This document shows, in pieces, positions 23,829-31,871 of a stretch of 43,167 nt of DNA (positions are counted from its first letter, which is position 1; every line of letters starts with the position of its first letter). A program made the translations under genes and the position numbers. The stretch is from Oscillospiraceae bacterium (GTDB lineage: Bacteria > Bacillota > Clostridia > Oscillospirales > CAG-272). The notes under the pieces are model-generated. The model had not been told where the DNA came from and did not search any database. It saw only the letters and a list, made by a program, of their open reading frames with translations. The DNA lies in contig SVSK01000015.1 of the NCBI GenBank assembly GCA_015064345.1, positions 1 to 43,167 of the forward strand. The letters run 5' to 3'.

Positions 23829-23861
23829 AAAGCAGAGAGATTCGTTCTCCCTGCTTTTTTT
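23829..23861. terminator. Terminator at the end of the GRE operon
   Basis: AAAGCAGAGAGA (23829-23840) pairs with TCTCCCTGCTTT (23846-23857) with one mismatch, followed by a run of seven T. A-rich flanks make it work for the convergent minus-strand operon too. Confidence 0.85.
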
Positions 23862-23873
23862 ATTTTGTTGACT

Positions 23874-25697
23874 TTATTTTGTGATATTCTCCATAAGCTG
23901 ATCTGCTGTCATGTTGTCAGCTCCAATGCGCTTCATTGCGTAAAGCGACTGTTCAAGCCCCTTTATCACAGTTGCAACGCCCCACTTGGTGGAGACAGAC
24001 ATCACAACGCCTTTCTCACGCAACACAGCTAAGATGTTATCGTTGTAATAGCCCTCTGGGAAAGACAGCACTCGGATCTCCTCTCCCGTGATGCCGCTTA
24101 GCTGCTCCTTGGATCGCTGAACGTCCGCACGGATCGCATCGAGATATTCAGCCTCACTTTCACCGCCAAGCTGTGCCATTGTTGTGCGTGCAACTCCCGT
24201 TTCGTAAGCCTCGGACTGGTGCATATCGTAGGTGTGGCTGCCTATGTCAATAACACCGGAAGAAACCATTTCCTGCATCTGCTTTTCATCGAAATGAGGG
24301 GTGATAGGGTTGTCAGTATCTTTATAGGTGTCACATCCAACGGAATATCCGATAGCAAACACCGTCGCACACATGCCATACTTTTCGAGTAGCGGGTATG
24401 CCCTCTCGTAGTTGCTCAAATATCCGTCATCAAAGGTGATTACAACAGGCTTTTCGGGAAGAGTTGTGCCATATGTAACGTAGTCATACAGCATGTCAAA
24501 GGTAACGGTGGTGTAACCCTCATCAGCCAGCCGTTTCAGATGCGCTTCGAGCTCAGATTCCGAGATCGCCATATCACTATCCCCATCATCGGTGATATTG
24601 TGGTACATGATGATAGGAACGCGAGTAGCAATGTTATCTTCCGATACTCCTGAAGCATAAGGGTATGCTATCATGTAATCGTTTACGTTTTCAGCCGTCA
24701 CATAATGGCCGAAATCCGCAGGGATATAAATAGAGTCATCCTCGAATATCCTTGCCATTGCCATGTAACCTACGTTATTACGGAAGTGGGTACTGTCGTA
24801 GAAATATCTCTCCTCAAAGCTTACTGATGAGTAAGAGAAATCCCAATAGTCTGTTACCTCTGCAAGAGAAGTATAGAAATTCTTTACGTCTTCCATGTCA
24901 AAGAACTTCATCCAGTCAGTGTAAACGGGAGCAGTTACTACGATCAGATTTACCCCGTTCTCTTCACACGCTGTCACTATCTGCGAAATGCTTTCCATGC
25001 ACTCCTCAATGTAAGGCATTGTATAGTTTGCCGTGGGATAATTCGTGAATACAGGATATGCCTTGTAGTAATCGTTGAGATCAGCTATAGGCTCGATATC
25101 CCGTCGTCTCTTATCATATGCACCCGTTTCAGCATCGAAAATATTGTAGCTTTGAGACAGCCACGTTCTTTCCTTGTAAGCCTTAATCTTCGAAATACCA
25201 TACTCGGGGTTAAGGAAAAGATATCTGCCATAGTACTCAAGCTTTGATGTGCCGTCAACATTCGGATGCATTGAATGTGTGTACTTGTTCGGCTCGTCTC
25301 CATAGTACACGCCGTTGTCGATATAAACGTTCAGTACGATGTTTTTTACGGTGTAGTTCTCGATAATATAGTCCACCGTCTGCTCTACGTCCAGCATATC
25401 AGCGCCGTACATTATGAGGTTGTAGAAATTTGCATCGAGATACTTATTCAGCGCATCCACAGGGAAAGACGAGGTGGATGAACAGCCGATAACGTACGAA
25501 TCGTACTCCTCGTGATGCTTGTCAAGATACGCTATCTTTGCAGCACGGGGATTGTTCGTAATGTTGTAGGAATACCAATCCATAATTGGGTCACCGAATA
25601 TACCGAACGGGTCGGTTAAGATATTGAATCCGCATAGCAGAATAGCAATAAGAAGAACTGTGGAGACAAACATTATGATCCACTTGCCCGATGTCAT
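23874..25697 (-). CDS. Membrane-anchored SGNH-like domain fused to a CE4 polysaccharide deacetylase
   Basis: The 607-residue protein has an N-terminal membrane helix (7-24) and two outside domains. Residues about 60-330 look like the DltD/AlgJ-type SGNH group: VIGCSSTSSFP (69-79) as the Ser block and DSTHFRNNVG with Asp301 and His304. Residues about 358-600 are a PgaB/IcaB-like deacetylase: VPIIMYHNI, VITFDDGYLSNY (Asp423, Asp424), GSHTYDMH (His488) and SFPEGYYN. It ends the Dlt-like operon after the MBOAT gene, where dltD would be expected. GAGGTG lies 5 bases before ATG. Addition of an acyl group and removal of an acetyl group on one polymer is inferred, not shown. Confidence 0.82.
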   Translation of the reverse strand: MTSGKWIIMFVSTVLLIAILLCGFNILTDPFGIFGDPIMDWYSYNITNNPRAAKIAYLDKHHEEYDSYVIGCSSTSSFPVDALNKYLDANFYNLIMYGADMLDVEQTVDYIIENYTVKNIVLNVYIDNGVYYGDEPNKYTHSMHPNVDGTSKLEYYGRYLFLNPEYGISKIKAYKERTWLSQSYNIFDAETGAYDKRRRDIEPIADLNDYYKAYPVFTNYPTANYTMPYIEECMESISQIVTACEENGVNLIVVTAPVYTDWMKFFDMEDVKNFYTSLAEVTDYWDFSYSSVSFEERYFYDSTHFRNNVGYMAMARIFEDDSIYIPADFGHYVTAENVNDYMIAYPYASGVSEDNIATRVPIIMYHNITDDGDSDMAISESELEAHLKRLADEGYTTVTFDMLYDYVTYGTTLPEKPVVITFDDGYLSNYERAYPLLEKYGMCATVFAIGYSVGCDTYKDTDNPITPHFDEKQMQEMVSSGVIDIGSHTYDMHQSEAYETGVARTTMAQLGGESEAEYLDAIRADVQRSKEQLSGITGEEIRVLSFPEGYYNDNILAVLREKGVVMSVSTKWGVATVIKGLEQSLYAMKRIGADNMTADQLMENITK

Positions 25698-25722
25698 GGT
25701 ATCACCTCGATTCTTTCAGAAA

Positions 25723-27300
25723 TTAATACTGTTTGTAGATAAATTCGGATGAAATATAGCTTCCGCGCATTATTCCGAAGAGAAGAATTACCATTAGCGG
25801 AATAAATATCGCGATCCACTGAACAAATGCGTTCTTTTTTGCCAAAGCTGCGGTTACAGAGCCTCTGTATTCCTCGTACCACTCATAAATGAGCATGGCA
25901 AGAACGGAAATGGCAACGATCCACAGATCCCTTGCTGTCAGTCCCATGCCCAGAATGGTTCCGTTCCACAAGTCTGAGAGAGCAAATGTTGCGGGAGTGA
26001 ATGTATGAATAACAAGGGAAAGCGCAACAAGAAGTCTGGGGGAGCGTGTAATGTATCTGCCGATAAACACGATAAAGCAGGTTCGAACCATACATACTAC
26101 CTGCCACCACTTTGCCTCTGACTTGATGTGAAGCTTGTTTTTCAGCTTGCTGTAGGGTTCCGCAAGAAGAAGCGACGAAGTAATGATTGCACCGTTCCAG
26201 AAGCCGTAGGCGATATATCTGAAGTTTGCGCCGTGCCATATACCGATTATCAGGTACACAACAAATGTTGCGGCAGACGTTGCAAGTATTTTGCCAAGCT
26301 TACCGCCGATTCGGTCTCTTGCCCATTTACCAAGCTTCGCAAAGGGCTTTGACAGCGACAGCGGATAGAATACGTAGTCACGCATCCAGCCGCCAAGGGT
26401 AATGTGCCAGCGTCTCCAATGCTCGGATAGAGACGTCGCAAAGATCGGACGCTTGAAGTTTTCCTCAAGCTCGATTCCAAGAAGTCGCGCCGCACCTCTG
26501 GTAATATCAATTCCGCCTGAGAAGTCGCAGTAGAGGTTGATGCAGTACATCATTATGGAAAACGCGGTAACAGCCCCGCCGTAGCCGTTATAGTCAGCGA
26601 AGAATGTGGTCACGATTACAGCAGCTCGGTCCGCTATGACCATTTTCTTGAAGTAACCCCACATCATTATCTGAATACCCTCTCGGATATTGTCAGTATT
26701 CAGCGGGTGATACTCTGTAAGCTGATGGCCCAGCTTGTCAAAACGGCTGATCGGTCCCTGCACCATCTGCGGGAAGAAAGATGTAAACAGAGAGAACTTC
26801 AGAATATTCCGCTCCGCCTTATACTTGCCGCGGTACATGTCCACAACATAGCCTGTTGACTGGAAAATGTAGAATGACACTCCAAGGGGCATGAGAAAGC
26901 TGGGCGCAGTAACAGAAAGCTCCGCACCGAAAACAGAGGCCGCCTTTGACACAGTCTCAAGCGCAAATCCAAGATACTTCAGCATGAAAAGCATACCGAA
27001 GTTGAGCAGAAGAGTAACTGCAACAACTGCCTTCTTCTGCCCCTTTAGTTTTTCCAGCGCTTCCTTTTCGGTTTTCGGTATTTCCTTGCGCTTTACATTC
27101 AGCCGCTGAAGTAAAATTCCCGCCGCATAAGTGGTAACTGTGGTAAAGACAAGGTAGAGTACCGTTTTTGCGCCGCCCCACATGTAAAACGCAAGGTTCG
27201 CGCACAGAAGCAGCATCCACTGCACCCTCTTCGGTACTATGTAATAAAGCAGCACCACCGCGGCAAGGAACAAAATAAACGTTCCTGAAATAAAGTACAT
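25723..27300 (-). CDS. MBOAT-family O-acyltransferase (DltB/AlgI type)
   Basis: The 525-residue integral membrane protein has about ten hydrophobic segments. SEHWRRWHITLGGWMRDYVF (292-311) and GIWHGANFRY with His356, the presumed catalytic histidine, are DltB/AlgI hallmarks. It would take an acyl group from the carrier protein encoded just upstream and pass it across the membrane for transfer to an extracellular polymer. The start lies 3 bases after the carrier stop codon with no clear Shine-Dalgarno site, so translation is probably coupled. An extra charged loop (residues 70-92) is present near the N-terminus. The acyl group is set by the adenylation enzyme at the head of the operon. Confidence 0.93.
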   Translation of the reverse strand: MYFISGTFILFLAAVVLLYYIVPKRVQWMLLLCANLAFYMWGGAKTVLYLVFTTVTTYAAGILLQRLNVKRKEIPKTEKEALEKLKGQKKAVVAVTLLLNFGMLFMLKYLGFALETVSKAASVFGAELSVTAPSFLMPLGVSFYIFQSTGYVVDMYRGKYKAERNILKFSLFTSFFPQMVQGPISRFDKLGHQLTEYHPLNTDNIREGIQIMMWGYFKKMVIADRAAVIVTTFFADYNGYGGAVTAFSIMMYCINLYCDFSGGIDITRGAARLLGIELEENFKRPIFATSLSEHWRRWHITLGGWMRDYVFYPLSLSKPFAKLGKWARDRIGGKLGKILATSAATFVVYLIIGIWHGANFRYIAYGFWNGAIITSSLLLAEPYSKLKNKLHIKSEAKWWQVVCMVRTCFIVFIGRYITRSPRLLVALSLVIHTFTPATFALSDLWNGTILGMGLTARDLWIVAISVLAMLIYEWYEEYRGSVTAALAKKNAFVQWIAIFIPLMVILLFGIMRGSYISSEFIYKQY

Positions 27301-27303
27301 ATT

Positions 27304-27540
27304 TTATGCCTGCTTTTTGCGGATAAGATTCATCATATCCTCTGCAGAGTTGAAGTTTTCGGGCATAAGATCGTCGACGTATATCTCAACATCAAACTCG
27401 CCCATGATCTCGTTAACAATGGACACGATATCAAGAGACTCGATAAGTCCATCGTCAATGAGAGATTTTTCGTTTTCGAAATCCACGTCAGGGCAAATGC
27501 CTGAAAGGATCTCAATAAGCTTTTGCATATCGTAATTCAT
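27304..27540 (-). CDS. Acyl/peptidyl carrier protein (DltC-like)
   Basis: The 78-residue acidic protein has the phosphopantetheine site at Ser35 in DDGLIESLDIVSIV. The usual DSL reads ESL. The helix pattern around it is that of carrier proteins. It should accept an aminoacyl or acyl adenylate from the adenylation enzyme and deliver it to the MBOAT protein. GAGGA lies about 7 bases before ATG. The MBOAT gene starts 3 bases after its stop codon. Confidence 0.92.
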   Translation of the reverse strand: MNYDMQKLIEILSGICPDVDFENEKSLIDDGLIESLDIVSIVNEIMGEFDVEIYVDDLMPENFNSAEDMMNLIRKKQA

Positions 27541-27562
27541 ATTCCATTCCTCTTTTCGGAAA

Positions 27563-28336
27563 TTATTTCGTAATCAGCACATCAGACCTCATTCCGTCTT
27601 CCGTGTAGCCGTATTTTTTATAGACACTCAAAGCGGGAGTATTGTCATCTCTGACCCAAACCGTGCTGCCACCGCGTGTCATTGCAAGATAATGCCGCAC
27701 CAATTCCCCGCCAATTCCGCGCCCTTGCATATACTTTTCTACTGCAAGATGGCGAAGCTCAGTTCCGTTTTTGGTTCTTGTATAGTGAAGCAGTCCCACG
27801 GGCAGTACTCCTTCGCGGTACACGAGGATACGCTGATCCACTATTGCCGCCTGTATCGCTTCACCGCTTGGTATGCAGGCCGTGCGTGTGTCAAAGCATC
27901 CGAACATTATCTCGTACACGTGCTTGAGTTCACAAGGTAAAGCAGGTGAAACGTTGCCATCCGTACACTCGATATGTTCCTCTTTTCTGCTCATTCGCTG
28001 TCGTCTGAACATGAGGGAAAATCCCTGTGACTGCAGATATGCCGATGCGTTTTTCAGCGCCGTATCCCGCTCTCTGTACGGGATCTCCACAACGGTATTC
28101 GACGGGAAAGCGCACAGTTCGCTATCGGTGTCCGATATGTAAAAGTTCAGGATGCCGTGGCTCGTGCGGTTTCTGATGATATAGAGATTCCCGCCCTGCT
28201 CGACAACTGAAAGTCTGCCACCGTCTATCTCTTCCGCCAAGGCAGACGAAGACAGAAAATTATTCGTGGCAACCCCTCGCACAAAATGTCGCTTTATGAT
28301 ATCCGACAGCTCTGCCAAAGATTCAATTTTTCTCAT
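27563..28336 (-). CDS. GNAT-family N-acetyltransferase in the Dlt-like operon
   Basis: The 257-residue protein has a C-terminal GNAT fold. LAVEKYMQGRGIGGELVRHYL contains the acetyl-CoA motif QGRGIG, and VWVRDDNTPALSVYKKYGY is the conserved closing segment. Residues 1-125 form a separate region without a family I recognise; it may be a second degenerate GNAT half. The gene overlaps the adenylation gene by 14 bases and precedes the carrier gene by 22. Classical dlt operons do not include a GNAT. It could acetylate the activated amino acid or the loaded carrier, or act on an unrelated target. AAGGAG lies about 9 bases before ATG. Confidence 0.85.
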   Translation of the reverse strand: MRKIESLAELSDIIKRHFVRGVATNNFLSSSALAEEIDGGRLSVVEQGGNLYIIRNRTSHGILNFYISDTDSELCAFPSNTVVEIPYRERDTALKNASAYLQSQGFSLMFRRQRMSRKEEHIECTDGNVSPALPCELKHVYEIMFGCFDTRTACIPSGEAIQAAIVDQRILVYREGVLPVGLLHYTRTKNGTELRHLAVEKYMQGRGIGGELVRHYLAMTRGGSTVWVRDDNTPALSVYKKYGYTEDGMRSDVLITK

Positions 28337-29855
28337 TGAAATACTGCTCCTTCAGTAGTTTTCTGTCGATCTTACCGTTAGGGTTAAGGGGCATTCTGTC
28401 AACCTTGCGCCAAACGTTCGGAAGCATATACTGGGGTACTCGCTTTTTCATTTCAGCCGCTACAGCTCCAACATCAGCATCCGCTTCAGTCTGCATAACG
28501 CATATTATCTGATCTTCAGCGGAATCGAAGAAGCAAATACCCGCCTTTACGCCACTGACAGCAAGAAGCGCGGTTTCAATTTCGCCAAGCTCGATGCGAT
28601 AACCCATGTGCTTTATCTGGTCATCCCTGCGAGAGAGGAAGATAAGCTCACCGTTTTCGTTGTATTTTGCAATGTCACCCGTGCGGTAAAGTCTGTCGGG
28701 ATAGCTACTGTTCAGAGGATTCTGAATAAAAGCTGCCGCTGTTTTTTGGTGGTCTCCCAGATATCCCAGCGCAAGTCCGATTCCGCGTACGCAGATCTCA
28801 CCGGGTTCGCCGTCTGCTACAGGCTTCAGCTCTTCGTCAAGCAGGATTATTTCCTTATTCTTGCAGGCTTTACCGATCGGAATCGGCTCACCGTCTGCAA
28901 AATCCCGCTCGAGATCATAATATGTACAGTCCACGGTAACCTCTGTAGGTCCGTAGAGATTGGTGATCTTTATATCGGGCACCGCACTCTTCCAGAGATT
29001 CACATGACGAGCAAGGAGTGCCTCGCCGCCGAGAATTGCTCGTTTTACGGTCGTTGGAGTTTTTTTCTCGAACACGCCGGAATCTGCAACTATTCTGAAT
29101 GCGGACGTTGCCCAGATAAGAGACGTGACGCCGCGCTCGTTCAAATAGTCAACCAGCATGATCGGGAACATGAACAGCTTTTTCGGGAGAATATGTGTAG
29201 TGCAACCGTTGCGGAGCGTCTGGTATATATCCTTGACCGAAAGGTCAAAGTAGAACGGTGCCTGGTTTCCGAGGATATCGTCTTCACCCACGCGGCAGGT
29301 CTCGCTCATCCATTCGGTAAAGTCAATGAGAGCGCGATGGGAAATAAGAATTCCCTTGGGTGTGCCCGTTGAGCCGGACGTGAAGATAACGTAAGCGGGG
29401 TCAATGTCAAGGACAGCATCGCGTCTCGCGGAGAGAAGATGTTCGTCAGTCTCGCGCTTCATTTCTTCTTCAATACACAAAACGGGAGCATAGGATGCCA
29501 ACTTATCTGCAAGACGTCTGTCCTTCTCTGCAAACAATATTGCCACAGGAGATGCCTGGGAAAGTATCTCACCAATCCTCGTCTCCGGCATTTTACTGTC
29601 AATGGGGAGATAGGCAAAGCCTGCAGACAGTGCGGACATAAAGCCAAGAAGAGAGATAGCTGTTCTGTCAACTATTACCGCAACGATGCCGCGACTGCTT
29701 TTGGCAACATTGAGAATTGCAATACCAACAGATTGAGAGTACGACAAAAGCTCACCAAAGGTAAAGCCTGCCTTTTCATCTGCAAAGGCTACTTTGTCAG
29801 GCAATCTTTTTGCGGTGTTTTCAAGATATTCGTAAGCATTTCTGATCAAATGCAT
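28323..29855 (-). CDS. Amino-acid adenylation enzyme (DltA-like / NRPS A domain)
   Basis: The 510-residue stand-alone adenylation domain has the core motifs in order: FTSGSTGTPKG (158-168), NQAPFYFDLSVKDIY (197-211), GGEAL (276-280), YGPTE (301-305), YRTGD (390-394) and PNGKIDRK with Lys495. Asp204 in FDLSV is the residue that binds the alpha-amino group in amino-acid-activating enzymes, so the substrate is probably an amino acid. From memory, DltA has a Cys in the segment equivalent to ILGGEAL that selects D-alanine; here it is Gly. The substrate may therefore not be D-Ala. It is the first gene of the operon, with CGGAG 8-9 bases before ATG. Confidence 0.92.
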   Translation of the reverse strand: MHLIRNAYEYLENTAKRLPDKVAFADEKAGFTFGELLSYSQSVGIAILNVAKSSRGIVAVIVDRTAISLLGFMSALSAGFAYLPIDSKMPETRIGEILSQASPVAILFAEKDRRLADKLASYAPVLCIEEEMKRETDEHLLSARRDAVLDIDPAYVIFTSGSTGTPKGILISHRALIDFTEWMSETCRVGEDDILGNQAPFYFDLSVKDIYQTLRNGCTTHILPKKLFMFPIMLVDYLNERGVTSLIWATSAFRIVADSGVFEKKTPTTVKRAILGGEALLARHVNLWKSAVPDIKITNLYGPTEVTVDCTYYDLERDFADGEPIPIGKACKNKEIILLDEELKPVADGEPGEICVRGIGLALGYLGDHQKTAAAFIQNPLNSSYPDRLYRTGDIAKYNENGELIFLSRRDDQIKHMGYRIELGEIETALLAVSGVKAGICFFDSAEDQIICVMQTEADADVGAVAAEMKKRVPQYMLPNVWRKVDRMPLNPNGKIDRKLLKEQYFNEKN

Positions 29856-29897
29856 ATTTTGTCTCCGATTGTATTATTTTGACGATAATCATCATTA

Positions 29898-29926
29898 ATT
29901 ATATCACTATGTAAGAGCAAAGTCAA
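29898..29926 (-). promoter_or_regulatory. Sigma-A promoter of the Dlt-like operon
   Basis: On the minus strand TTGACT (29926-29921) and TATAAT (29903-29898) are 17 bases apart with a TGA extension. It should drive all five genes down to 23874. Confidence 0.8.
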
Positions 29927-29972
29927 TGGTAAGTGTCGTCAAAAGCGGCAAACAGCTCTATTACAATAAAAA

Positions 29973-29994
29973 GTTGATTAAATTAATTAACAAC
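29973..29994. promoter_or_regulatory. AT-rich imperfect palindrome upstream of the ABC exporter pair
   Basis: GTTG (29973-29976) and CAAC (29991-29994) flank TTAA-rich arms in a 22-bp imperfect dyad. Operators of MarR-type regulators look similar, but no such regulator is in the window. Confidence 0.25.
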
Positions 29995-30054
29995 CATCGT
30001 TAAAATACATCAAAAACGGAGGTTGTGCTGTGCTAATTGTCCACTGTTTAGCTA

Positions 30055-30083
30055 TTGACAAAATCCTGGTTAAGAGGTACAAT
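30055..30083 (+). promoter_or_regulatory. Sigma-A promoter of the ABC exporter pair
   Basis: TTGACA (30055-30060) and TACAAT (30078-30083) are 17 bases apart. The start would be near 30090. Confidence 0.75.
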
Positions 30084-30128
30084 TATGATGTATAATTTTG
30101 ATATAAAATGGAGGAATATTCGTACATT

Positions 30129-31871
30129 ATGATAAAACGACTGTTGCGTTGCGTGGGCGAATACAAAACACCTGCCATCATAACTCCCCTGCTCATTCTC
30201 GGGGAAAGTGTGATCGAGTGTCTCATGCCGTTCATCATCGCAAATCTAATCAACGATATTAAAGCGGGTTGCGGTCTTGATGACATTGTAAAAAAAGGAG
30301 TTATTCTGTTTTTACTTGCGTGTCTCTCTCTTGCTTTCGGTGCCGCTGCCGGTTTCACATCCGCAAAAGCATCAGCAGGTTTTTCAAAAAACCTCAGACG
30401 CCGCGTATTCGAGAAGACTCAGGAGTTCTCCTTTGAGAATATCGACAAATTCTCCTCCGCATCTCTCGTTACAAGAATGACAACAGACATTGCAAACGTC
30501 CAGATGTCATTTATGATGATAATCAGAACTGCCATCCGCAGTCCTCTTATGCTTATATTCTCAATAATCATGTCAACAATCATGGGTGGTCCCCTTGCAA
30601 TGACATTCGTGGTTGTTGTTCCCCTTCTTGTTTTCGGCCTCATTATGGTCGGTAAGAAGGCGCTTCCTGCATTCCGTGCCGTATTCAAAAAATATGACAA
30701 GCTGAACGAGTCCATTGAAGAAAACGTTGCTGCAATGCGTACCGTCAAGGGATTTGTGCGCGAGCAGCATGAAAAGGTGAAGTTCGGCAAAGCATCCGAT
30801 GACATCTGCCGTGACTTTACAAGAGCTGAGCGCATTGTTGCGTGTAACGAGCCCTTGATGCAGTTCTGTCTCTACTTCAACATGGTATTCGTAATGCTCA
30901 TCGGTTCATACCTCGTTATCACAGGACGCGGCGAAACCGTTGACGTAGGTCAGCTTTCCGCAATGCTTACATACGGCGTTCAGGTGCTCATGTCTCTGAT
31001 GATGCTCTCCATGATCTACGTTATTCTCACAATTTCCGTAGAGTCCATGCGCCGAGTTGACGAAGTTCTTTGCGAAGAATCGGCTCTCAAGAATCCCGAA
31101 AACCCTGTTTATGAAGTAAAAGACGGCTCAATTGAGTTTGAAAACGTTAGCTTCAAGTATTCCGCTGCGGCAGAAAAGTTTGCTCTTGCCGATATCGATC
31201 TCTCCATTAAGTCAGGCGAAACTGTCGGTATCATCGGCGGTACAGGCTCAAGTAAGTCAACTCTTATTCAGCTTATCTCACGTCTCTACGATACAACGGT
31301 AGGAAGCGTAAAGATCGGCGGCATCGACGTTCGTGATTACGACCTTGTAACACTTCGTGATTCCGTTTCCGTAGTGCTTCAGAAAAACGTTCTCTTCTCA
31401 GGCTCTATAAAAGACAACCTTCGTTGGGGTAACAAAAATGCGACTGACGAGGAAATGATCGAAGCATGCAAGCTGGCACAGGCACATGACTTTATCACCT
31501 CCTTCCCCGACGGATATGATACAATGATAGAGCAGGGCGGTACAAACGTCTCCGGCGGTCAGAAGCAGCGTCTTTGCATTGCCCGTGCTCTTCTCAAAAA
31601 ACCCAAGATCCTCATTCTCGACGACTCTACAAGTGCAGTTGATACCAAGACTGACGCCATGATCCGCCGAGACTTTGCAGAATATATCCCCGAAACCACA
31701 AAGCTCATCATCGCACAGCGTATCTCTTCCGTTGAAGAAGCTGACAAGATAATCGTAATGGATAACGGCAAGATCACCGCTATTGGAACTCATGACGAGC
31801 TTCTTATCTCAAGTGATATCTACCGCGAAGTCTACCAGCAGCAGACGAGAGGAGGTCAGAGCAATGAATAA
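30129..31871 (+). CDS. ABC exporter half-transporter, subunit with degenerate ATPase site
   Basis: The start at ATG 30129 (MIKRLLRCVGEYK) fits related proteins; the in-frame ATG at 30108 lacks an upstream Shine-Dalgarno site, while GGAGG lies between the two. The 580-residue protein has six membrane helices (about 1-300) and an ATPase domain. Walker A is IGGTGSSKST, the signature VSGGQKQR, and Walker B ends LILDDSTSAVD: the catalytic Glu is Asp. This marks the non-hydrolysing site of heterodimeric exporters. It overlaps the partner gene by 8 bases. Such pairs export drugs, peptides or lipids; the substrate here is unknown. Confidence 0.92.
   Translation: MIKRLLRCVGEYKTPAIITPLLILGESVIECLMPFIIANLINDIKAGCGLDDIVKKGVILFLLACLSLAFGAAAGFTSAKASAGFSKNLRRRVFEKTQEFSFENIDKFSSASLVTRMTTDIANVQMSFMMIIRTAIRSPLMLIFSIIMSTIMGGPLAMTFVVVVPLLVFGLIMVGKKALPAFRAVFKKYDKLNESIEENVAAMRTVKGFVREQHEKVKFGKASDDICRDFTRAERIVACNEPLMQFCLYFNMVFVMLIGSYLVITGRGETVDVGQLSAMLTYGVQVLMSLMMLSMIYVILTISVESMRRVDEVLCEESALKNPENPVYEVKDGSIEFENVSFKYSAAAEKFALADIDLSIKSGETVGIIGGTGSSKSTLIQLISRLYDTTVGSVKIGGIDVRDYDLVTLRDSVSVVLQKNVLFSGSIKDNLRWGNKNATDEEMIEACKLAQAHDFITSFPDGYDTMIEQGGTNVSGGQKQRLCIARALLKKPKILILDDSTSAVDTKTDAMIRRDFAEYIPETTKLIIAQRISSVEEADKIIVMDNGKITAIGTHDELLISSDIYREVYQQQTRGGQSNE

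Noticed and set aside
28608-29372. 254-codon plus-strand frame inside the adenylation gene
   Set aside because: All adenylation motifs lie on the minus strand in order; the plus-strand frame has none.
23874-29855. Non-ribosomal peptide synthetase cluster
   Set aside because: There is only one stand-alone adenylation domain, no condensation or thioesterase domain, and an MBOAT partner, which fits surface modification better.
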